Shown here: positions 45,616 to 54,386 of the stretch, piece after piece | Numbering within the stretch: the first letter of the stretch is position 1 | How the letters are laid out: every line of letters starts with the position of its first letter | Assembly (NCBI RefSeq): GCF_001593385.1 | Contig: NZ_LUVZ01000023.1 | Coordinates: 496,001-560,000, forward strand | Direction of reading: 5' to 3' | Length of the DNA: 64,000 nt | DNA from: Chryseobacterium cucumeris | Lineage (GTDB): Bacteria; Bacteroidota; Bacteroidia; Flavobacteriales; Weeksellaceae | The notes under the pieces: generated by a model | What the model saw: the letters and a program-made list of their open reading frames with translations, nothing else | Told to the model about the DNA's origin: nothing | Database searches by the model: none | Program-made: the position numbers and the translations under genes

Positions 45616-45774
45616 AGTAAAATACTATTGTAAGAATCATGAGCACTATTCGTCTGGCTTCATCAGTGGTACAGCCACCATTCCTTTGCTTCCTCCAATC
45701 ATCAATTCGAATCAATAAAACCTTTGCATTTTAAAATATTCTGTTTCTTCAGATGCAATGGCTTATTATTTTGT

Positions 45775-45950
45775 TTTAAACGCAGGGTCGCAAAGTTTTC
45801 AATATTGATATGTTTTGTAAGGCGCAAGAAAATCAAAGATTTTCAGCAGGTAAGTATATTGGGTTATAGCAATTTTATCGGAGATAAAATCTTTGCGCCT
45901 TAAACAGCGGCCCTATAATAAGAACTTGCGTCTTTGCGATTTCCAACCAA
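45775..45950. repeat. Palindromic intergenic element
   Basis: AAGGCGCAA (45820-45828 region) and TTGCGCCTT (near 45893-45901) are inverted copies, as are AAAATC-rich flanks and CGCAAAG/CTTTGCG ends. The sequence looks like a long hairpin element of the kind scattered in flavobacterial genomes. Confidence 0.45.
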
Positions 45951-45978
45951 AAATAAGCAGATGGATCATCACAAAAAA

Positions 45979-45997
45979 AGCACGTTTTTCACGTGCT
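45979..45997 (-). terminator. Terminator of the gene at 46034-46546
   Basis: AGCACGT (45979-45985) pairs with ACGTGCT (45991-45997), and on the minus strand it is followed by a run of T. Confidence 0.75.
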
Positions 45998-46033
45998 CAT
46001 GTTGAGAGAGGATGTATTGAATGTAACACTATT

Positions 46034-46546
46034 TTACTTAGAAGATGTATCAGGATCTGCTGAGGACGGAGGAACCTGAGTTTGCTGAGGAGTTTGTGCC
46101 GTCACAAAAAACTGCTTCATATCATCATAAATAACATTGGTCCCCGGTACATTCTCCTCGGAAAGGTATCTAATACTTCGGTAGAAACTGATGGCGTTAT
46201 GATAGTTATCGTGATCCAGCAATACTTTGGTGTCTGAAAGCTGTTCAGTTAAAGAATCCAGCTGTTGCAGTCTTTGTTCGATCTGTTCTCTGGCGATATA
46301 ATCTTTATCGAATTCTGCTTTATCCAGGAAGTTAGGAACATATTGGGCATATTGTTCCATGTAGATTTTGGCTTTATTGACGAAAAGTTTGTTCTGTTCG
46401 GCAATTCTTCCATATTGCTGTCGCTGATCCGGAGTAAGGTTGATGGTTTTTCCCAACAGTACAGACTGGATGTCCTGAATTGCTTTATCAATAGTTTCCA
46501 GATCACTTGTTGAAAAGCTTACACTGATTAAATTGTCTAGTGCCAT
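46034..46546 (-). CDS. Hypothetical helical protein, 170 residues
   Basis: No family recognised. The protein is predicted helical with repeated Gln/Leu/Lys heptad-like patterns (AREQIEQRLQQLDSLTEQLS), no signal peptide, and a Gln/Pro-rich end (TPQQTQVPPSSADPDTSSK). A probable -7 box lies 29 bases upstream and a terminator just downstream, so it is a single-gene unit. Confidence 0.7.
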   Translation of the reverse strand: MALDNLISVSFSTSDLETIDKAIQDIQSVLLGKTINLTPDQRQQYGRIAEQNKLFVNKAKIYMEQYAQYVPNFLDKAEFDKDYIAREQIEQRLQQLDSLTEQLSDTKVLLDHDNYHNAISFYRSIRYLSEENVPGTNVIYDDMKQFFVTAQTPQQTQVPPSSADPDTSSK

Positions 46547-46574
46547 AATATTGTGTTTTTTTGGTTTGTAGGAT

Positions 46575-46582
46575 CAAATATA
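46575..46582 (-). promoter_or_regulatory. Candidate -7 box of the helical protein gene
   Basis: The minus strand reads TATATTTG, an exact TANNTTTG match, 29 bases upstream of the start codon. Confidence 0.4.
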
Positions 46583-46843
46583 GCGAGTGCCAGGCATAGA
46601 AAAACAGGGGATTGTAAGATTTTTAACGCATGTTCGTCAGAAAGTGAAAACCAGATAACAGCGTTTGTTTTTTCTAACTTTTTGATGAAAAAAAGAGGGT
46701 ATAAAAACGGAAATGGCGAAATAGGAGAGAAGGCTCGTTTCACAGTATCAGCATGAAGAACAGAGATTGTAATTATGCTGTTTTTTAGGGGGCATTTTTA
46801 TAAATATTTTTCTATATTTAAACCTCATAAATGTTGATTTATC

Positions 46844-47281
46844 ATGGAACATACAATACATCAGGGACGCAATGTAAAACGATTCAGAGAAATGCTGGGC
46901 ATCAAGCAGGAAGCATTGGCTCTTGACCTTGGGGACGACTGGAACCAGAAGAAAATTTCTCTGCTGGAACAGAAAGAAATTATTGAAGACCCTTTACTGA
47001 AAAGAATTTCCGAAGTATTGAAAATTCCAGTGGAAGCGTTTCAGAATTTTGATGAGGAGCAGGCGGTGAATATTATAGCTAATACAGTGACCACTGTTAA
47101 TGATAATGCCACAGGTCAAGTATTTCAGATAAATCCTACGATTAATACTTCTGAAAAATGGTTGGAAGCATTAGAAGAAATCAAAAAATTAAATGAAGAA
47201 AAGATTGAGCTTTATGAAAGGATGCTGAAGGAGAAGGATGAGATGATGGGGAGGCTGGAGAGGTTGATTGAGAAAGGGTAA
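46844..47281 (+). CDS. XRE-family HTH regulator with coiled coil
   Basis: A 145-residue protein. A Cro/C1 HTH occupies residues 8-70 (VKRFREMLGIKQEALALDLG, NQKKISLLEQKE). After an Asn/Thr-rich linker there is a C-terminal coiled coil (EEIKKLNEEKIELYERMLKE). It converges on the vsr gene of the methyltransferase operon and may be an unrelated regulator or a control protein for it. Confidence 0.85.
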   Translation: MEHTIHQGRNVKRFREMLGIKQEALALDLGDDWNQKKISLLEQKEIIEDPLLKRISEVLKIPVEAFQNFDEEQAVNIIANTVTTVNDNATGQVFQINPTINTSEKWLEALEEIKKLNEEKIELYERMLKEKDEMMGRLERLIEKG

Positions 47282-47293
47282 CTTAAGATATAG

Positions 47294-47326
47294 AAAAAGG
47301 TTCAACAGAAATGTCGAACCTTTTTT
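47294..47326. terminator. Bidirectional terminator
   Basis: AAAAAGGTTC (47294-47303) pairs with GAACCTTTTT (47316-47325). It separates the convergent XRE and vsr genes. Confidence 0.75.
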
Positions 47327-47343
47327 ATTAGTAATGAAGCTGA

Positions 47344-47769
47344 TTATAATGGCCTGTTATCATGAATTTCATCAACCAAATTTGACAATGTATGCTCTTT
47401 GTCTTTTCCTAACCTACATTGCCATATTACTATTACTGACCATCCTATTGATTCCAAATAATCAGTATTTTGTTGGTCCCGTATAATATTGCTATTTATC
47501 TTATTTTCCCAAAATTCTTTCCTAGTTTCGGGTAGTTTGGCTTTTTTACAGTTCTTATGCCCATGCCAAAAACATCCGTTTATAAAAACAATAGTTTTAT
47601 ATTTTGGAAGAACAATATCAGGTTTTCCTGGAAAACGTTTATCATTTTTTCTAAATCTAAATCCATTAGCAAATAAATATTTTCTTACCAAGATTTCCGG
47701 CTTTGTTTCTTTTCCAGAAATCTTGGACATGATTTCAGAACGTTTTTCAGATGAAAAGATGTCAGACAT
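47344..47769 (-). CDS. vsr: Very short patch repair endonuclease Vsr
   Basis: Vsr nicks next to T-G mismatches left by deamination of 5-methylcytosine. The 141-residue protein has the catalytic pattern FPGKPDIVLPKYKTIVFING (Asp), CFWHGHKNC (His pair) and a late GWSVIVIWQC. It is the last gene of the five-gene operon, starts within the TAATG overlap with the 151-residue gene, and accompanies dcm. The family is usually a repair partner of Dcm, but may instead act as the nuclease of a defence system. Confidence 0.92.
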   Translation of the reverse strand: MSDIFSSEKRSEIMSKISGKETKPEILVRKYLFANGFRFRKNDKRFPGKPDIVLPKYKTIVFINGCFWHGHKNCKKAKLPETRKEFWENKINSNIIRDQQNTDYLESIGWSVIVIWQCRLGKDKEHTLSNLVDEIHDNRPL

Positions 47770-48224
47770 TAATCTTCTTGTGTATTTTTATTTACAAATT
47801 CATGATAAATTTCAATAAACTCTGGACATGTTGGTGGACTAATATTATTTTCTACTTCATATATATATTGGAAAACATCATCCCAGAAATTATATTCTAA
47901 ATCACTTTCGTCATCGTTCTCGTATAAATAAGAAAGCTCTAATAGTAAACTTGCTAATGAGTCTATATTTTTTGTAGTTATTTCAAAAGAAATACTACTG
48001 TGATCATGAGGGTGAACCACATCATAATTAATATTATCTGATAGTAGGTTTAATTTATAGCCAACATACGCTAACCTTGCATAATCATAAGCAATGTCTT
48101 CATTAGTACTTGAAAAAAGAATTGTATATTTTGGAAAATAAATATCAAAAGGTTGTTCCTCATCTAACAATAAGTTTACAATATCATTGTTATTATTGGT
48201 TTTAATATCTTGAATTTCTATCAT
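47769..48224 (-). CDS. Hypothetical protein of the dcm-vsr operon
   Basis: A 151-residue acidic protein (pattern LLLELSYLYENDDESDLEYN) with His-containing HPHDHSSISF. No family recognised and no signal peptide. It lies between the receiver gene (36-base gap) and vsr (1-base overlap), so it belongs to the same transcript. Its size and acidity would suit an adaptor or regulator of the nuclease. Confidence 0.6.
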   Translation of the reverse strand: MIEIQDIKTNNNNDIVNLLLDEEQPFDIYFPKYTILFSSTNEDIAYDYARLAYVGYKLNLLSDNINYDVVHPHDHSSISFEITTKNIDSLASLLLELSYLYENDDESDLEYNFWDDVFQYIYEVENNISPPTCPEFIEIYHEFVNKNTQED

Positions 48225-48260
48225 ATTTTTTTAAACAGGTGCTTATTTTATTAAGTGCTT

Positions 48261-49979
48261 TTACTTAATTTTTACAAAATCGACTCCAACTCTCGCAGGG
48301 TGTGAAAAAGCATGATTTGCTATTCTTTGAGTATAATCGTTTCTTAATGTCGTTACATAGTAAACATCAAGATCTAATAAATCTTCGTTACCTTTAAAAT
48401 TGGTTAATTCCCACATTCTAATTTTATTATCAACCATTTTATTGTTTTCTACAAAATAGCTTTTTGGTTTTACATAATATGGTTTGTATAAAAATTTAGA
48501 TAATTTATTAATATTTTTATCTAATGTTTCAATTTTCTTGTTTAATGTCTTTATTTGATCTTTCAAAACATTAATATTTTCGGTATTTTCATCGAAGTTA
48601 TATTCTTTAGAACTTTTTAGCATTGGATTATCTGGATGCCCCCAGAAAATAGCTTTATTATTAGGTAGAAAACTAATAAAGGCGGTATCTCCCAGCATAA
48701 GAGCCATTTCTATATCAGGAAATTCTTTTCCTTTCACAAAAAAATAATTATTTCCTATTTTTGATGGATCATAGCAATCACATAATGCTGTAATACATAA
48801 ATAATAATCATCTCCCAGTCCTTTAAAAACGTCTCCAAAATTCAAATTGGGAATATCATTTTGATGTAAGCTTTTTACAGAGACGGAATTATAAAAAACA
48901 TTTAATTGAAATAGATCTTCATTATTAGGTACTTTATCTTTTAATTCATTGCTCTTGAAATCTAAAAATTCTGAATTTAAAAGTTCAAGTTTAGCAGTTC
49001 TTAATTTTAAAGTTGCTTGTTCTAATAATAGCTTCTTAATAATAATACCAAATGTTTTATCATTTTTAATGTGATTCCTAAATTGAAAAAGAGCTTCAGT
49101 TGAAGATTTTAAAATAGTCTCATCAATAAATCGTTCATTTGAATTAAAAATAGCTTGCATTTCCAATCCTAATAATTGAAAAAAGCTTCCTTTATTTTTT
49201 ATGATTATATCTGAAATCCTTTTTAGTAATTTTTTATAATCTGAATCTGTTTCAAATTCTTTTTTTAAAGTTAAGACAAAAGTATTATTAATCATAAAAG
49301 ACCCGTCTCCCACATTTAATACTTCGTGCTCATTCAAAGATTCATAAGGTATAATATATCTTTCAATATTAAGAGAAATGTAAATATAACGTAAAAGTAA
49401 ATCCGGAGGTCTATTCTGCATTCTTTGAATAGGAAACTTATCTATCTCTATTAAATTTTCTTCAAAAAAATCTTCGTAGCTTTTAGTAGTATTATTCCAA
49501 AAGCTTAATATTTCATGAGGTTCTAAAGTTTCAAAAGTATCCCTTATCGTTTCAAAATCTTGTTTATTTAATCCTGAGAAATAAGCATCTAAAAAAAGTG
49601 GGATTTCATCAAACTGTTTTGAGCTAGAGTAAATACAACAAAAATTAATATATGGAGCACTAATAGCTCTATTAAGTAAATTTAAAGAGTAGTCTTGCCC
49701 CGATAGTCCAGCTAATTCCCAATCTAATAGAATAAGGTCTTTTCCTTTAAATAAATAATCTAAAGTATTATTATCTTTAAGATTTGAAACCTCAAATTTG
49801 TGAACAGCTAGACTCTTCCCATTTTCTTTAAAAGTTTTAAATAAATCAACAGAAAGTTTTTCTTCTACTATATCGCTATCAATTGAAGTTGCTGAAAAAA
49901 AATCTTTTGCTTTTTCATCAATAAAAACGGCTGAATTGATTGATGAATTTAATATATTAAATGCTGTTTGACTGTACAT
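48261..49979 (-). CDS. Receiver-domain protein of the dcm-vsr operon
   Basis: A 572-residue protein. The first 130 residues read as a response-regulator receiver: an acidic turn in SAVFIDEKAKDFF, Asp86 in DLILLDWELAGLSGQDY (phosphoacceptor position), and the hydrophobic CCIYSSSK strand (last Thr/Ser). The remaining 440 residues have no known family; they are mixed alpha/beta and end VDFVKIK. It overlaps the kinase-like gene by 23 bases, so the two are made together and could exchange phosphate. Assigned by motif. Confidence 0.68.
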   Translation of the reverse strand: MYSQTAFNILNSSINSAVFIDEKAKDFFSATSIDSDIVEEKLSVDLFKTFKENGKSLAVHKFEVSNLKDNNTLDYLFKGKDLILLDWELAGLSGQDYSLNLLNRAISAPYINFCCIYSSSKQFDEIPLFLDAYFSGLNKQDFETIRDTFETLEPHEILSFWNNTTKSYEDFFEENLIEIDKFPIQRMQNRPPDLLLRYIYISLNIERYIIPYESLNEHEVLNVGDGSFMINNTFVLTLKKEFETDSDYKKLLKRISDIIIKNKGSFFQLLGLEMQAIFNSNERFIDETILKSSTEALFQFRNHIKNDKTFGIIIKKLLLEQATLKLRTAKLELLNSEFLDFKSNELKDKVPNNEDLFQLNVFYNSVSVKSLHQNDIPNLNFGDVFKGLGDDYYLCITALCDCYDPSKIGNNYFFVKGKEFPDIEMALMLGDTAFISFLPNNKAIFWGHPDNPMLKSSKEYNFDENTENINVLKDQIKTLNKKIETLDKNINKLSKFLYKPYYVKPKSYFVENNKMVDNKIRMWELTNFKGNEDLLDLDVYYVTTLRNDYTQRIANHAFSHPARVGVDFVKIK

Positions 49980-52875
49980 TCTCTATGGTTATTGAGTTAA
50001 TAACGAAGCAAGCTCCGTTTAAAGAGTTATATTTTTTATCGTTTGTTGCGTAAATATCTAATCCTGATTCATTTAAACTTTGTTTTGATAGGTAAAGACC
50101 AATACCTCTTCCGTTAGGTCGCTGAGAATAAAATAATTCGAAAATTTTATCAAGTCGGGAATCCAGCATTTTTTCGCCAGAGTTTGCAATTATTATTTCA
50201 TTAGTCTCGGATAAATAATCAAGCTTTATTATACGTAACTCTTTATTTCGCATCCAATAAATTGCATTATTTATAATATTTATAAATACAGTATGAATTA
50301 TTGGTTCCTTAATAAAAACTATATGTTTTTTAAAATCATCAGAGACCTCAAAAATTATATTATATTCTTTGATTTGATTTTCAAAAAACTGAAGTAAATA
50401 GTTATAAACAGAACTGCAATAAATCTCTTTAATTAAAGATCCAGATATCCTATATAATGGAGATAATAAAGCATATTTATCTTCTAGTTGTTTAAAGTTT
50501 TTTTCTAGGAAACCAAACTCTTTAACTGAATTTATTATATCAATATTACTTAATATATCTAATTGATTATTTATTTTTGCGTATAACTGATTGAATTCAT
50601 GATCTATAATTTCTACAGCAATTCCCAATTGAGCTGTTTCTCTAGTTTGTTCCCATTGATAGCGCATTTGATCATATTGAGCCTTATATGCTCCTTGTAT
50701 TAGTTCCTCATCGATATCAAAGGATAAACGTTTAATATGTTCGACTAATGGGAATAAGGTTTTTTGTGCTTCATTAAACAGTGTGTTGTATTGAATTTCA
50801 ACTTTGTATGTATAATCTCTAATTTGTTCTTTAGAAATAATATCAGCAATAATTTGTTCTTTTTCCTCAGAAAGAGTTGTAACGAAACGTTTGGCTCTTT
50901 CTCGATAGTCTTTCTGTAATGAAGAACATTTTTCTTCTAGTTCTCGTCTATTGTAATTCAGTACTTTTTCTAATGAAGATATATAGCTATTATATTTTTT
51001 TGTAAAATCAATCTTTAAATCTCTGATCTCTAGTTTATCTTGAGCCTTTCTGTTCAACTCTTCTCTTTTTGGTTGTACTAGTTCAATATAATCATTTAAA
51101 CGATTTTCAAATTTGTATAGCCTGTCTTTCTGTGCCTCAGTAGGTTTATATCTTTTTGGGGTTTTGGGAATTAAATTTTTGAATTCTATATCCATTACTT
51201 GAAGCTCATCTAATATTTTTTCTACATCTGAATAAGTAACATTTAAACTTTCTAATTTTTCACTTAACTCAAAAAGTAAATTTTCATATTTACTTTGATG
51301 TTCTTCTAGTCTTTTGGGGTATTCATTAAGGGATCTTGTAAAAGCAACCTTATCAGCTTTTTCTCTTGCTTTGTCTGCTTTTAGAGCTTCATGTTGATCA
51401 TTTAATTCTTTTTTCTTATCTAAAAAAATAGATTGCTTTGCTTCTGTTGCAAAATAATCTTGTGCTAATGTTACAAAGAAATTAATGGCATCACTTGTAA
51501 ATGCTCGATATTGAGCATTATTAATTAAACCTTCACGGCTGGATTTATCCTTAAGATTTTCATTACGTTCTCTAGTTATATCTAAATAGCCATACATTCT
51601 TCGATATGAAAAATAAGCAGTACCAGCTCTTTTGGAACGCCTTTCTTCGAAACCTAAAAAGTCCGCATTTTCTCTACCATAGGGTAGTACTCTAAAATTA
51701 TCTCTGAATATATATAGCCCTCCATATTCGTTAACTTTAGTTTTTAACGAATTAAATTGGTTTTCGGTTAATGTTGATGATTTTTCTTCCCCTTGTGAGT
51801 ATCCTAACTCAATTGGTATTCTTCCGTAAAATCGCCTTTTATCCTTTTGCCGTGGATTTGTATAATTATAGTCAATTATTTCGTCATATATCTTAATTTG
51901 GCCTTGAAAACTCCCATAGCCATCAAATTCACCTTTAATTAATACATCAGCTAATTCAAAATCAGATTTGGTAAAAAAGTTGCCTCTTGAATTTAATAAA
52001 TTAAAAGTTTCTTCTTTAACATTAATAAAGAAAGTATTATTTATTTTGAAATCCAAATCTTTAAATGGATTTGTAAAGCCTGTTAAACTGGAAATTACAA
52101 ATTTACGATCTTCAAGACCATCTTCATCTTTATCAGATAAATCAATGATTTGATCTATAGGGTTAAATGTAAGAAATATTGTCCCATGGCTATCTTCATT
52201 ATCATAAAATGATTTAAGTCTTTTAAGTATCGGTTCCTCTAATCTAGTATTTTTTGTATCTGAGATAATTTCAGATTTTAATTCAATTTGTTTATCTTCC
52301 CAAATATATTTATTATCAGAATCTTTTTCTTTATCAAAGTTTTTTAGAAATGATGTTTTCAACTTTGTAAAGGCTGTATCAATTGTATTTAAATCATCAA
52401 TTGATTCAATCGGAATGATAATATCATCCAAAAATAAATTATAATTTTCTAGAAGTCTCCAATCAAAATATACAGCCTGTAATGGGTAACCTATCTTCTT
52501 TGTGAGCATTAACATAGGATTACCTAGATAAGCAATAGATAATCTTCCAATCCCTTTTTCTCCTGCTTTAATACGAGGTTTCTTCCAAAGAGTTTCTTCA
52601 GATTCAATATCTGTCTCTGCTCTGGATTTAGAATCGGTTCCTAAAACTAGCCATTTATCGAGAATATCAGAATTAGACATACCTTTTCCATCATCTGAGA
52701 TTATGAAATAATTATTTTCTAATTCATCGAAACCGATTTTAAATAATTCTGCATTAAGATTATCAGCGTAAGCATCATAACCATTTTTCCATAGTTCTGT
52801 TATGGCGGTTGGTAAATCAGCAATCTGACCCCTTCCTAATAAGTCAACAGCTCTTGCCTTAGTTCTAAACTGCAT
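49957..52875 (-). CDS. Double-GHKL ATPase with histidine-kinase-like C-terminus
   Basis: A 972-residue protein. The N-terminal domain is a MutL/Hsp90-type GHKL ATPase: N box ELWKNGYDAYADN (27-39), ISDDGKGM (59-66), KAGEKGIGRLS (103-113). The middle (about 480-740) is long coiled coil. The C-terminus is like a sensor kinase: EIIDHEFNQLYAKI with His759 as H-box, an ATPase N box FINIINNAIYW, a weakened G1 (IIIANSGEKM) and GRGIGLYLSK. It overlaps dcm by 11 bases and the receiver gene by 23. ParaMORC-like ATPases in restriction systems are a comparison. Function inferred. Confidence 0.72.
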   Translation of the reverse strand: MQFRTKARAVDLLGRGQIADLPTAITELWKNGYDAYADNLNAELFKIGFDELENNYFIISDDGKGMSNSDILDKWLVLGTDSKSRAETDIESEETLWKKPRIKAGEKGIGRLSIAYLGNPMLMLTKKIGYPLQAVYFDWRLLENYNLFLDDIIIPIESIDDLNTIDTAFTKLKTSFLKNFDKEKDSDNKYIWEDKQIELKSEIISDTKNTRLEEPILKRLKSFYDNEDSHGTIFLTFNPIDQIIDLSDKDEDGLEDRKFVISSLTGFTNPFKDLDFKINNTFFINVKEETFNLLNSRGNFFTKSDFELADVLIKGEFDGYGSFQGQIKIYDEIIDYNYTNPRQKDKRRFYGRIPIELGYSQGEEKSSTLTENQFNSLKTKVNEYGGLYIFRDNFRVLPYGRENADFLGFEERRSKRAGTAYFSYRRMYGYLDITRERNENLKDKSSREGLINNAQYRAFTSDAINFFVTLAQDYFATEAKQSIFLDKKKELNDQHEALKADKAREKADKVAFTRSLNEYPKRLEEHQSKYENLLFELSEKLESLNVTYSDVEKILDELQVMDIEFKNLIPKTPKRYKPTEAQKDRLYKFENRLNDYIELVQPKREELNRKAQDKLEIRDLKIDFTKKYNSYISSLEKVLNYNRRELEEKCSSLQKDYRERAKRFVTTLSEEKEQIIADIISKEQIRDYTYKVEIQYNTLFNEAQKTLFPLVEHIKRLSFDIDEELIQGAYKAQYDQMRYQWEQTRETAQLGIAVEIIDHEFNQLYAKINNQLDILSNIDIINSVKEFGFLEKNFKQLEDKYALLSPLYRISGSLIKEIYCSSVYNYLLQFFENQIKEYNIIFEVSDDFKKHIVFIKEPIIHTVFINIINNAIYWMRNKELRIIKLDYLSETNEIIIANSGEKMLDSRLDKIFELFYSQRPNGRGIGLYLSKQSLNESGLDIYATNDKKYNSLNGACFVINSITIENVQSNSI

Positions 52876-53929
52876 TTTTGTGATTTTGAATTATTGCGTG
52901 ACCAATTGCCGATGCATATTTAGGGGGAACGGCATTACCTATCATCCTTGCTATACCAGCAACACTAGTACCTTTAAATTTATAATTTTTCGGGAATGAC
53001 TGTAATACGGCGCCTTCACGCAAGGATATAGCGCGGTCTTCCTCAGGATGTACAAATCTTCCGTTTGACATACTATAAAATTTTGTAGTTATAGTGGGTG
53101 AGGGGCGATCCCACCACATACGTCCATAAATATCTCTAAATCCGTCAAGTTTTCCATAATGACAAGCAGGAGCTAATTCTTTATCAAAAACATATCCTAA
53201 TCTATCCCCACCATCTTTTGGTGTTATTGCCAATCTTTTTAAATTTATTTCTTCAAGTCTTGCTACTGTATGCAAGAATTCAGATGTATCTTTATTTCCA
53301 TGCAATACTTCTGGGAATCCATTATGTGTACCGAGTACATCTCTTACTGTAACTTTTTTGCTATTCAGAGCAATTGGAACTATCTCAACTTCAGTTATTC
53401 TATTAGCTATTAATGTAAATCTTTTTCTATATTGAGGAACTCCATATTCACTTACTTCATGTACATTAAAATGAACTTTGTAACCATTTAATTTTAACCA
53501 TTTTATAAAGCTTTCCAAGCCACTGGCCCTTTTTTTTCTAAGAACACCAGGCACGTTTTCTACAACAACATATCCCGGATTGAAATATTCAACAAATCGT
53601 CGGAATTCTTTTAATAAGTCCTTAGATTCTTTTGATTTTTTCTTATCAGTATTGATAATACTCCAGAACTGGCATGGGCTACAACCTATAAGTAGTAAAT
53701 TATCATCATTTTTATTAAGCTTTAGGGTGTTTTCAAGATATTCTTCTTCCAATTTAAAAACATCTTTATGAATAAATGTTGCACCTTTAATATTGGCTTC
53801 ATAAGTTTCTTTACAAGAAATATCATGATCAATTCCTGCTATTATTTCAATTCCTGCTTGTTGCATACCACAACTCATTCCACCCCCGGAGCAGAAGAAA
53901 TCAACAGCTTTAATTTTTTTATCGGACAT
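52865..53929 (-). CDS. DNA (cytosine-5) methyltransferase
   Basis: A 354-residue C5-methyltransferase. Motif I is VDFFCSGGGMSCGMQQAG (9-26), the catalytic motif IV is GCSPCQFWS with Cys86, motif VI VVENVPGVL, motif VIII QYRKRF and motifs IX/X PSPTITTKFYSMSNGRFV and GIARMIGNAVPP. It is the first gene of the operon and marks the host genome. Target sequence unknown. AT-rich compared with flanking genes, consistent with transfer. Confidence 0.93.
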   Translation of the reverse strand: MSDKKIKAVDFFCSGGGMSCGMQQAGIEIIAGIDHDISCKETYEANIKGATFIHKDVFKLEEEYLENTLKLNKNDDNLLLIGCSPCQFWSIINTDKKKSKESKDLLKEFRRFVEYFNPGYVVVENVPGVLRKKRASGLESFIKWLKLNGYKVHFNVHEVSEYGVPQYRKRFTLIANRITEVEIVPIALNSKKVTVRDVLGTHNGFPEVLHGNKDTSEFLHTVARLEEINLKRLAITPKDGGDRLGYVFDKELAPACHYGKLDGFRDIYGRMWWDRPSPTITTKFYSMSNGRFVHPEEDRAISLREGAVLQSFPKNYKFKGTSVAGIARMIGNAVPPKYASAIGHAIIQNHKNAV

Positions 53930-53965
53930 TAATTTAATTTACTATTTTGAAATTATTAGTAATTG

Positions 53966-53973
53966 CAAAAATA
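53966..53973 (-). promoter_or_regulatory. Candidate -7 box of the dcm operon
   Basis: The minus strand reads TATTTTTG, an exact TANNTTTG match, 37 bases upstream of the start codon. The leader would be about 30 bases. Confidence 0.4.
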
Positions 53974-54386
53974 TACAAAATAAAAATTACTTAAAATGAT
54001 AGTTAATAGGTTTATATTCACTTAAATATAAGTAAGATTATAACATATCAATTATTGGTAACAATATTATACAGTTTTATTCTATAATCATTACGGAAAA
54101 CCGTAAGTAATTAATAAAATTTTCTATATTTTGTAATATCAAATATTGAGTTAAAGATTTAAGTAAATTTATACAGTAGTTGTATGAGATCTATTTGTCA
54201 ACATGGTTTTAGTTTTTAATGGTTGTTTACAAATATATAATTTTTTTGTAATTAACCCATTTACTAGAACAAAATCCATTGTTTTAGATGTTAGTTAACT
54301 GATTTTATTTGAGATATTTTTTATCTATGAGAAAGTTGATATCTTCCGACGAACTAACCTCTTCAATCGGTAAGATATATCAGTAT
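53974..54386. other. AT-rich spacer at the edge of the methyltransferase operon
   Basis: A very AT-rich 413-base stretch with no gene; TTACGG/CCGTAA (54091-54096 with 54101-54106) form a small hairpin. It marks a compositional border between the operon and the pilus-like cluster. Confidence 0.45.

Noticed and set aside
45443..45715. 90-residue minus-strand frame
   Set aside because: It lies in a GC-rich hairpin region with odd composition and shows no family signature.
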